From positions 1-34,965 of the forward strand of contig JAFKFJ010000196.1 in assembly GCA_017307335.1 (NCBI GenBank): 34,965 nt of DNA, read 5' to 3'. Shown one piece after another: positions 9,173-15,807 of the stretch. Made by a program: the position numbers and the translations under genes. Below the pieces are notes generated by a model. That model ran no database searches. It saw only the letters and a program-made list of their open reading frames with translations, and had not been told where the DNA came from. The stretch is from Alphaproteobacteria bacterium (GTDB taxonomy: Bacteria; Pseudomonadota; Alphaproteobacteria; Acetobacterales; Acetobacteraceae). Position 1 is the stretch's first letter; every line of letters starts with the position of its first letter.

Positions 9173-10089
9173 GTCTCGAAGCGCATCCCGTCCGCGGCGA
9201 TCGTCCACCCGCGTGCCTCGGCCTCGGCGCGCTCGGCCGAGTCGGCGAGCAGGACCGGATTGCTGTTGTTGATGTGGATCAGCACCTTGCGCCGTACCCC
9301 GAGCCCGGCGAAGGCGGCGAGCGTGCCGGCGGGGCCGGTCTGGCTCATGTGCCCCATGCGCCGGCCGGTTTTGGTGCCGACGCCGGCGGTGATCATCTCG
9401 TCGTCGCGCCACAGCGTGCCGTCGAAGAAGACGAGGTCGGCGCCGCGCAGCCGCGCGCCCAGCCAGTCCGGGAATTCAGCGCAGCCGGGGATGAAGAATG
9501 CGCGCGATCGCCCGTCGCCGATCGCGATCCCGACCGTCGTGCCGTCGGCGATGATCGGCGGGTCCTCGCCCGGCCGCTCGGCGTAGAGCGGCGTCTTGCC
9601 CGGCACCGCGAACAGCTCCGCGGTGAGCCCGGATTCGGTGCCATCGGGACGGGCGAGGGGGAAGGGGCGGTCAAGAGCAACGGTGCGGCGGGCCACGAGG
9701 TCGCGGCCCAGCACCTCGAAAATGGGGTTCGCCTCGAGCACATCCATGACCGGCGCTGCGCCCCAGACGGTGAAGGCGTGGCGCTCGCGCAGGACAAGCA
9801 GGCCGGCGATGGCATCGACGTCGCCGCCGGTCAGCACGACCCCCGCAATCGGTGAATGCCGCGGGCCGTCCGCCGGATGAAGTGATGGCGTAGCCTCGAT
9901 CTGCTGACGCAGATCTGGCGAGGCATTCAACAGGAAAAACGTCTTACCGTCGGCGCTGACGGCGAGGCTGGCCTGGGTTCGCGCTGGTGCCTGGGGATCT
10001 CCATGCCGCGCCCGCCGGCACGCGGGCGCGTTGGAGTTCCACTGGGGGAACCCTCCCCCGGCCGCGGCCCCGAGGACAATCATCAGCAT
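9169..10089 (-). CDS. pqqB: PQQ biosynthesis protein PqqB
   Basis: Metallo-β-lactamase-fold protein of 306 residues; in the family it acts in pyrroloquinoline quinone synthesis, probably oxidising the tyrosine-derived intermediate. The N-terminus (IVLGAAAGGGFPQWN), the RRMGHM motif and HINNSNP near the C-terminus are diagnostic. The region that usually reads LTxxDxDH reads LTGGDVDA, so the usual His is Ala; I note this without assuming loss of function. It lies 60 nt downstream of pqqA on the same strand. Its TAG stop is inside the IS target duplication. pqqC, pqqD and pqqE do not follow. Confidence 0.95.
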   Translation of the reverse strand: MLMIVLGAAAGGGFPQWNSNAPACRRARHGDPQAPARTQASLAVSADGKTFFLLNASPDLRQQIEATPSLHPADGPRHSPIAGVVLTGGDVDAIAGLLVLRERHAFTVWGAAPVMDVLEANPIFEVLGRDLVARRTVALDRPFPLARPDGTESGLTAELFAVPGKTPLYAERPGEDPPIIADGTTVGIAIGDGRSRAFFIPGCAEFPDWLGARLRGADLVFFDGTLWRDDEMITAGVGTKTGRRMGHMSQTGPAGTLAAFAGLGVRRKVLIHINNSNPVLLADSAERAEAEARGWTIAADGMRFET

Positions 10090-10149
10090 CGGCAGGGCGC
10101 CCGGACGGGGATCGCTGCGACACCGCCGAAGCGGTGCCGTCGCGAGGAG

Positions 10150-10230
10150 TTACTTCACGCGGGCGCAGGCGTAGCAGTTGATTTCGCCGCCCAGCGCGAT
10201 CTCGACGATCTTCGGGGTCTTCCAGCTCAT
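10150..10230 (-). CDS. pqqA: PQQ precursor peptide PqqA
   Basis: A 26-residue ribosomal peptide, the substrate from which PQQ is made by cross-linking its Glu and Tyr side chains. It begins MSWKTPKIVEIALGGEI; Glu16 and Tyr20 have the ExxxY spacing required for the reaction, and the segment G-E-I-N-x-Y matches the family. It is short enough to be missed by ordinary gene finding. pqqB follows after 60 nt, so the two are probably co-transcribed. The 237-bp gap to the divergent MFS gene should contain its promoter; I could not pick one with confidence. Confidence 0.93.
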   Translation of the reverse strand: MSWKTPKIVEIALGGEINCYACARVK

Positions 10231-10467
10231 GTCGGCATTCCTCCGTTGTTGCCCGAACGCCGGGCACGGTCTCAGGGTATCGCCCAAGCCCGCTGCCGGT
10301 CAAGCGGGCCGGCAGGTGTGCCCGCGATCGGTTCTGCCAATCGCGTCATCAGACGAACCAATCATTATGCTCGCGCACTACTTTGCACTGGCAAGCATCG
10401 TGTAATCGAGCCAGACTATCACCGGCTGCGGGCTCCGTGCGAGCTGCATGGCAGGGGAGGAATCACC

Positions 10468-12105
10468 ATGAACGTGTCCGGCGCTGCGGCGCAGGCATCC
10501 GGCGGGCTGCTCAGTCGGGACCGCATCGTCGCCGGTCCGGGCTTCAACCGATGGCTGGTCCCACCGGCGGCGCTCGCGATCCATCTTTGCATCGGCATGG
10601 CCTATGGGTTTTCGGTGTTCTGGCTGCCGATGGCCCGCCAGCTGCCGAACGTTGACGCTGCGGCCTGCGCCGGTCAGGGCTTTCTCGATGAACTGGTGAC
10701 GACCTCCTGCAACTGGTCGGTGCCGGCGCTGACGCACATCTTCGAGACCTTCATTGCCGTGCTGGGCATCTCCGCGGCGATCTGGGGCGGCTGGCTGGAG
10801 CGCGCCGGGCCGCGCCGTGCCGGAGTGATCGCCGCGCTGTGCTGGGGCGGCGGCATGATGATCGGCGGCGTCGGCGTGGCACTGCACCAGTTGTGGCTGG
10901 TCTATCTCGGCTGCGGCCTGATCGGCGGCGTCGGCCAGGGGCTCGGCTACATCACGCCGGTCTCGACGCTGATCAAGTGGTTTCCCGATCGGCGCGGCAT
11001 GGCGACCGGGTTCGCGATCATGGGTTACGGCGGCGGGGCGATGATCGGCGCGCCGCTCGCCGTCTGGCTCATGGCCCGCTTCACGCATGACGGCGTGCCC
11101 GGCGTCGCGCGCACGCTCGGCGTTATGGGCGCGATCTATCTGGTGGTGATGGCAATCGGCGCGTTCGGCTTCCGCGTCGCACCGGAGGGCTGGCTGCCGG
11201 AGGGCTGGAGCCCGGGCGCAGCGGCGAGCCACCCGATGATCACGCCGCACCACGTGCATCTGAACCGGGCCTGGCGGACGCCGCAGTTCTGGCTGATCTG
11301 GGGCGTGCTCTGCCTGAATGTCACCGCGGGCATCGGCGTGATCTCGATGGCGAGCCCGATGCTGCAGGACGTGTTCGGAGCGCGCCTCGTCGGCGTCGAC
11401 GCCGCGACGGCGATCAACGCCGGGCAGCGCGCCGCCATCGTCGCCGCGGCGGCGGGGCTCGTCGGATTGATCAGCCTGTTCAACAGCGTCGGGCGGATTT
11501 TCTGGGCGTCGCTGTCCGACCAGCTCGGGCGCAAGAACACCTATTACGCGTTCTTCGTGCTGGGCATCATTCTCTACTGCCTGCTGCCCACCTGGGGGCA
11601 CCTCGGGCTGCCCGGGCTGTTCGTTGCGTCGATCTGCGTCATCCTCAGCATGTATGGTGGCGGCTTCTCAACCGTGCCGGCCTATCTCGCCGACATCTTC
11701 GGCACGCAGATGGTGGGCGCGATCCATGGCCGCCTGATCACCGCGTGGTCGGTTGCGGGCGTGGTCGGGCCGGCGCTGATCGCCGGTGTGCGGCAGGTCC
11801 AGATCGACCACGGCGTCCCGCACGCGCTGGTCTACGACCGCACGCTCTACATCATGGCGTTCCTGCTGCTCTGCGGACTGGTCTGCAACGCGCTGGTGCG
11901 GCCGGTCAATCCGAAGCACTGGATGACGCCCGAGCAACTGGCGCGCGAGCGTTCCCTGCAGCATGAAGTCGCGGCGACACGGGAGGCCCGCAGCGCCGCG
12001 CGCGGGCAGTTCGGGTTTGGTGGCGGGCTCGCCTGGCTCGGCGTGGGCGTTCCGTTCGCGATCGGGCTCCTGATCGCGCTGCAGAAGGCGGCGGCGTTGT
12101 TCTAA
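10468..12105 (+). CDS. OFA-type MFS transporter
   Basis: A 545-residue polytopic protein of the major facilitator superfamily with about 12 helices. Features of the oxalate/formate antiporter-like group are visible: IHLCIGMAYGFSVFWLPM in the first helix, GLGYITPVSTLIKWFPDRRGMATG (the MFS loop 2–3 region), AIMGYGGGAMIGAPLA, and RIFWASLSDQLGRKN in the second half. An insert after helix 1 (residues about 55–80) carries two Cys residues. The ATG at 10468 follows GGGGAGG with 7-nt spacing. It is divergent from pqqA. The substrate cannot be read from sequence; small carboxylates are typical for the family. Its TAA is directly followed by the 103-bp repeat. Confidence 0.88.
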   Translation: MNVSGAAAQASGGLLSRDRIVAGPGFNRWLVPPAALAIHLCIGMAYGFSVFWLPMARQLPNVDAAACAGQGFLDELVTTSCNWSVPALTHIFETFIAVLGISAAIWGGWLERAGPRRAGVIAALCWGGGMMIGGVGVALHQLWLVYLGCGLIGGVGQGLGYITPVSTLIKWFPDRRGMATGFAIMGYGGGAMIGAPLAVWLMARFTHDGVPGVARTLGVMGAIYLVVMAIGAFGFRVAPEGWLPEGWSPGAAASHPMITPHHVHLNRAWRTPQFWLIWGVLCLNVTAGIGVISMASPMLQDVFGARLVGVDAATAINAGQRAAIVAAAAGLVGLISLFNSVGRIFWASLSDQLGRKNTYYAFFVLGIILYCLLPTWGHLGLPGLFVASICVILSMYGGGFSTVPAYLADIFGTQMVGAIHGRLITAWSVAGVVGPALIAGVRQVQIDHGVPHALVYDRTLYIMAFLLLCGLVCNALVRPVNPKHWMTPEQLARERSLQHEVAATREARSAARGQFGFGGGLAWLGVGVPFAIGLLIALQKAAALF

Positions 12106-12208
12106 AGCACGATGACCGGAGGCGGAATCGCCGGAGGTCTGAATCATGCTCTCAAATCAAAGAGCTAGAACGGGTTGGGTGAGCGCGAGTGAACTCATCC
12201 CGTTCTAG
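12106..12208. repeat. 103-bp dispersed repeat, copy 1
   Basis: 100 of 103 positions match copy 2 at 24811–24913, in the same orientation. It has three foldable modules: outer arms AGCACGAT and ATCATGCT enclosing a GGCG-GAAT-CGCC hairpin; GCTCT and AGAGC around an 8-nt loop; and a long imperfect hairpin with arms CTAGAACGGG and CCCGTTCTAG. It fills the gap between two convergent genes exactly: the MFS stop ends at 12105, and the terminal CTAG provides the stop (12205–12207) of the NHL gene. A bidirectional terminator or small non-autonomous mobile element is inferred. Confidence 0.85.
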
Positions 12209-13056
12209 TCGATCGGGACAAGCCGGGTGAGCCGGCTCGGCGACAGCTCGGCGAGGTAGAGCCGCCCCGCCGGGTCGCCCCAGATGCCGTGCGCGCCGTT
12301 CAGCACCGGCCGGCAGCGGCCGAGCAGCGTGCCGTTGGGGGCCAGCAGCGCCAGCCGTGGCACCTGATCGCTGACCAGCACGTTGCCGGCGGCATCGACG
12401 AAGATGTCCATCGGACGGGCGAAGCCGCGCCACGCGGCGAGGAAGCCGCCCTCGGCGGTGAAGCACTGCACGCGGTCGTTCTCGCGGTCGGCGACGAGCA
12501 CCCGGCCCTCATCGGTCAGGTGTACGGCATGCGGGGTCGCGAACTGCCCCGGCCCGTCGCCGGGCACGCCCCACGTGCCGAGCGGCGTGCCGTCGGCCGC
12601 GAAGCGATGCACGCGGCTCGCGCCATAGCCGTCGGCGACATAGACCGTGCCCGACGGCGCCACGGCGACGCCGCTCGGGTGGTTGAACGGCGCATCCGGC
12701 CGGTGCCGCGCCCCCAGGCCGCCGGCGCGCCGGCCATTGCGGTCGAACACGATGATCTCGTGGGCATCGCGGTCGGCCACGTAGAGCCGGTCGTCCGGCC
12801 CGCATGTGAGCATGTGCCCGTCCGCGATCGCCTCGCCGCCCCAGGCTGCCAGCCGCCTTCCGTCGGGCGCGAGTTCGATCACGGCCGGCAGGTCGGGGTC
12901 GAGGGTGCTGTCGTGCCGCAGCAAAACGAACACATGGCCGCGCGAGTCGCAGACCACGTCGCTCACCAGCGCCCGGCCGGGGTCGATCTCGCCCCATGGG
13001 CGCTCGACGCGGTAGTGCGTGGTGCCGAGCGCCACCCGCAGCATCCCCTCCGCCAT
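12205..13056 (-). CDS. NHL-repeat β-propeller protein
   Basis: A 283-residue protein made of repeated NHL blades, for example FNHPSGVAVAPSGTVYVADGYG, FATPHAVHLTDEGRVLVADREN and PMDIFVDAAGNVLVSDQ, each with the hydrophobic-D-x-x-G-x-hydrophobic-V-x-D pattern. About five or six blades are present. There is no signal peptide, so it is probably cytoplasmic. It resembles peptidyl-α-hydroxyglycine lyase-like and 6-bladed NHL proteins, but I assign no reaction. The ATG at 13056 has GGAG 7–8 nt upstream; an alternative ATG at 13044 is possible. The stop codon is formed by the end of the 103-bp repeat. It is divergent from the SDR gene. Confidence 0.82.
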   Translation of the reverse strand: MAEGMLRVALGTTHYRVERPWGEIDPGRALVSDVVCDSRGHVFVLLRHDSTLDPDLPAVIELAPDGRRLAAWGGEAIADGHMLTCGPDDRLYVADRDAHEIIVFDRNGRRAGGLGARHRPDAPFNHPSGVAVAPSGTVYVADGYGASRVHRFAADGTPLGTWGVPGDGPGQFATPHAVHLTDEGRVLVADRENDRVQCFTAEGGFLAAWRGFARPMDIFVDAAGNVLVSDQVPRLALLAPNGTLLGRCRPVLNGAHGIWGDPAGRLYLAELSPSRLTRLVPID

Positions 13057-13153
13057 CGCCTCGCTCCGTGGTGCCGCAAGGCAGCTTGCGCGGCGGCGCT
13101 CGCGCCCGTCAAACTCGGCCTGCGGGCGAGGGAGGCGGGCGAGGGAGGCGGGG

Positions 13154-13915
13154 ATGGATCTGGGTCTGCGTGGCCGCAAGGCGCTGGTCACGGGTGGCAC
13201 GAAGGGGATCGGCCGGGCGATCGCCGAGCATCTTGCGGCGGAGGGTGCCGCGGTGGCGCTCTGCGCGCGCAATGCCGCGGAGGTGGCGGAGACGGTCGCG
13301 CATCTGCGCGGAATGGGTGCGCCGGCGGCCGGCAGCGCGGTGGACGTGACCGACGCGGCGGCGCTGAAGGCGTGGGTCGCGGCCGCCGCCGCCGAACTCG
13401 GCGGGCTCGACATCGTCATCCCCAACGTGAGCGCACTGGCGATCAGCAGCGACGAGGCCGGCTGGCGGGCCGGGTTCGAGACCGACCTGATGCACACGGT
13501 GCGCACGGTCGATGCGGCGATGCCGTTCCTGGAGAAGTCCGACGCCGGGTCGATCGTGATCGTCTCCAGCGTCTCGGGCCGCGAGATCGACTTCGCCGCC
13601 GGTCCCTACGGCGCGTTCAAGGCGGCGCTGATCCACTACGCGCAGGGGCTCGCCTTCAACCTGGCGGGCAAGGGCATCCGCGCCAATTCGCTCTCGCCCG
13701 GCAACGTGTATTTCGCGGGGGGCGTGTGGGAGAAGATCGAGCAGGGCATGCCGGACCTGTTTGCCCGTGCCCTCGCGCTGAACCCCACCGGGCGGATGGG
13801 ACGGCCGGAGGAAATGGCGCGGGCGGCGGTGTTCCTGGCGAGCCCGGCGGCGAGCTTCATCACCGGCGCCAACCTGGTCGTCGACGGCGCGTTGACGCGG
13901 GGCGTGCAGTTCTGA
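13154..13915 (+). CDS. short-chain dehydrogenase/reductase
   Basis: Classical SDR, 253 residues, NAD(P)-dependent Rossmann oxidoreductase. The cofactor motif TGGTKGIG is at residues 13–20, the catalytic Ser139 lies in IVIVSSVSG, and the YxxxK motif is Y152-GAF-K156. The usual NNAG motif reads PNVSA at 90–94; Asn91 stays but the rest is changed, seen in some 3-oxoacyl-reductase-like SDRs. The C-terminus ends with SFITGANLVVDGALTRGVQF, typical of the group. The ATG at 13154 follows a duplicated GCGAGGGAGGCGG unit that provides two ribosome binding sites. Substrate unknown. Upstream is the divergent NHL gene, downstream the SfnB-like gene after 205 bp. Confidence 0.9.
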   Translation: MDLGLRGRKALVTGGTKGIGRAIAEHLAAEGAAVALCARNAAEVAETVAHLRGMGAPAAGSAVDVTDAAALKAWVAAAAAELGGLDIVIPNVSALAISSDEAGWRAGFETDLMHTVRTVDAAMPFLEKSDAGSIVIVSSVSGREIDFAAGPYGAFKAALIHYAQGLAFNLAGKGIRANSLSPGNVYFAGGVWEKIEQGMPDLFARALALNPTGRMGRPEEMARAAVFLASPAASFITGANLVVDGALTRGVQF

Positions 13916-14120
13916 GGGTGGCCCGGCGCCGAGGGGGCCGGCGAGGTTAGCGATCTGTTCAGGCATGCGGCCGACTCTGGCCGCGCGCCGCCTCGGTGCA
14001 TGTCACCGAGTTTCACCGCCGGTGCCTTGAGCGGCGCGTGCAGATGCACGATGAACGGGAACGAGCGGCCGGGCCGCCGCGTCAGGATCCTCTGCCTTTG
14101 CTTGCCGCGATGGGGTGCGC

Positions 14121-15299
14121 ATGGACGATCGTTCGACGCCGGCGCGGCTGATCCGCACCGAGGCCGAGGCGCTGGCTGTCGCGGCGGAGTTCCGCGCGAG
14201 CCTCGCCGAGGGCGCGGCGGAGCGTGACCGCCACCGCCGGCTGCCGCTGGCCGAGGTGGCGGCGCTGTCACAGAGCGGGCTCTGGGCGATCACGGTGCCG
14301 CGCGAGCATGGCGGTGCCGATGTCGGCTATGCGGCGCTGGCCGAGGTCGTGGCGCGGCTCGCCGAGGGCGATTCCTCCGTCGCCCAGATCCCGCAGAACC
14401 ATTTCTCGACGCTGGAGACGCTGCGCCACATCGCGCCCGCGCCTGTGCAGCGCGAGTTCTTCGCCCGGGTCCTGGCGGGCGCGCGGTTCGGCAATGCCGA
14501 GGCCGAGCGCGGGCCGCCCGCGATGCTGCGGCCGGCCGAGACCGGCTTCCGTCTCGACGGGCGGAAGGCCTACTGCACCGGCGCACTGTTTGCGCACTTC
14601 GTCACCGTCACCGCCCGCGACGCGGAGGGCCGTGCCGTGGTCGCGATCGTCGAGCGCGATGCGCCGGGGCTGACGCTGCTCGACGACTGGTCGGGGATGG
14701 GCCAGCGCACGACGGCGAGCGGCACGGCGATTCTCGACGCGCTTGCCGTGCCGGCGGCGCGTGTCCTGCCGCTGTGGCAGGCATCGGCGCGGCGCACGAC
14801 GATCGGGGCGCTCGCGCAACTACTGCACGCCGCGATCGACCTTGGCATTGCCCGCGCGGCGCTGGCGGAAACGGCGCGCTTCGTGCACGAGCGCAGCCGG
14901 CCATTCGCCGATGCCGGCGTGCCGCGCGCCGCGGACGACCCGCTGCTGGTCGTGCGCTTCGGCCAGGTGCAGACCCGCGTGCACGCGGCCGAGGCGATGC
15001 TGGCGCGCGCGGCCGCCAGCCTCGATGCGGCGCGCAATGCGGCCGACGAGACCGCCTGCAGCGCCGCCTCGATCGCGGTCGCGGAGGCGAAGGTGCTGAC
15101 CACGGAGGCGGCGCTGGCAGCCGCGGACGCGCTGTTCGAGCTGGCCGGCACGCATGCCACGCTCGCCTGCTACAATCTCGACCGCTACTGGCGCGACGCG
15201 CGCACGCACACGCTGCATGACCCGATCCGCTGGAAGCATCACGCCATCGGCGACTGGCATCTCAACGGCGCAGCGCCCCCGATCCGGTCCTATCTCTGA
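14121..15299 (+). CDS. SfnB-like flavin-dependent oxidoreductase (acyl-CoA dehydrogenase fold)
   Basis: About 392 residues in the acyl-CoA dehydrogenase/DszC fold, matching the SfnB sulfur-acquisition group. Recognisable segments are GLWAITVPREHGGADV, SVAQIPQNHFSTLETLR, FGNAEAERG, LLDDWSGMGQRTTASGTA and the C-terminal NLDRYWRDARTHTLHDPIRWKHHAIGDW. Members are FMNH2- or FADH2-using enzymes associated with release of sulfur from organosulfur compounds; the substrate here is unknown. No flavin reductase partner is adjacent. An in-frame GTG at 14115 is an alternative start; neither has a strong ribosome binding site. Confidence 0.85.
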   Translation: MDDRSTPARLIRTEAEALAVAAEFRASLAEGAAERDRHRRLPLAEVAALSQSGLWAITVPREHGGADVGYAALAEVVARLAEGDSSVAQIPQNHFSTLETLRHIAPAPVQREFFARVLAGARFGNAEAERGPPAMLRPAETGFRLDGRKAYCTGALFAHFVTVTARDAEGRAVVAIVERDAPGLTLLDDWSGMGQRTTASGTAILDALAVPAARVLPLWQASARRTTIGALAQLLHAAIDLGIARAALAETARFVHERSRPFADAGVPRAADDPLLVVRFGQVQTRVHAAEAMLARAAASLDAARNAADETACSAASIAVAEAKVLTTEAALAAADALFELAGTHATLACYNLDRYWRDARTHTLHDPIRWKHHAIGDWHLNGAAPPIRSYL

Positions 15300-15644
15300 T
15301 CCGGCCGCAGCCCCGGCACGCGACGTCGCGGCGCGTGGAAATCCGCTTGCTCCGCACCGCCGCCGCGTCTATGGGCCAACCCGGTCGCACGGCGCCTTGG
15401 CCGGGCTGCGCGGCCCCGGCAGCCGCCGGCGCGCAACGAACCTCAGGGATCACATGAACCCGCGATCTAGCAGCCAGCCCTCGGAGAGCCATGGTCGGTG
15501 CTTTGCGTCCGACGTGACCTCACCGCTGGGTTGGATCATCGCCCGGGACGAGCCTGTGACCGCCAAGGTCTTCGCGCGCATGCGCTGACCACGCGGCCAA
15601 GCCCTCCCGGGCTCGAGCAACCGCTTGAGCCGAAGGAGGCGCCG
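15300..15644 (+). other. leader region upstream of the NRAMP-related gene
   Basis: This 345-bp stretch has no confident gene. It contains a short frame (15454–15588, 44 codons) preceded by AGGGA, which resembles nothing I know and is doubtful. Near its 3' end it has the 9-bp hairpin listed separately. I looked for a yybP-ykoY manganese riboswitch and did not find its conserved core. A promoter for the transporter is expected here but I cannot place it. Confidence 0.4.
15610..15631 (+). promoter_or_regulatory. hairpin directly before the leader-peptide ribosome binding site
   Basis: GGCTCGAGC (15610–15618) and GCTTGAGCC (15623–15631) form a 9-bp stem with one G·U pair around the loop AACC. 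The next base begins GAAGGAGG, the ribosome binding site of the leader ORF. It could modulate leader translation or terminate transcription; no T-tract follows. Confidence 0.5.
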
Positions 15645-15764
15645 ATGGCCGCCCTCTGCATCCTCCCCGTGTTTCCCGCCGTGTTTCCCGGCCCCCACGC
15701 GGGGCAACGCCGCCTTGTCGTCCGGCGCCGCTTCCCGTCGGCCGCCGCGGCGCGGTGGCACTGA
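15645..15764 (+). CDS. candidate leader peptide of the NRAMP-related transporter
   Basis: A 39-residue ORF with a near-perfect ribosome binding site (GAAGGAGG, 5 nt before the ATG) that ends 43 nt before the transporter start. Its first half is hydrophobic and proline-containing (ILPVFPAVFPGP), encoded in part by a perfect tandem pair of the 12-mer CCGTGTTTCCCG (15667–15690). The second half is rich in Arg (QRRLVVRRRF). Proline-rich upstream ORFs such as MgtL regulate Mg2+ transporters in enterobacteria by ribosome pausing or destabilisation; a similar role here is inference from layout alone. Confidence 0.5.
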   Translation: MAALCILPVFPAVFPGPHAGQRRLVVRRRFPSAAAARWH

Positions 15765-15807
15765 CGCGCCGCGCCCAATCGCATCGACGATGAGGAAGGA
15801 CGCGACG

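Noticed and set aside
15454..15588. A 44-codon ORF in the same leader region
   Set aside because: It has a weak AGGGA site but no recognisable composition or relatives; kept only as a remark.
15300..15807. yybP-ykoY (Mn2+) riboswitch upstream of the NRAMP-related gene
   Set aside because: The conserved GGGGAGUA-type core and paired loops of the motif were not found.
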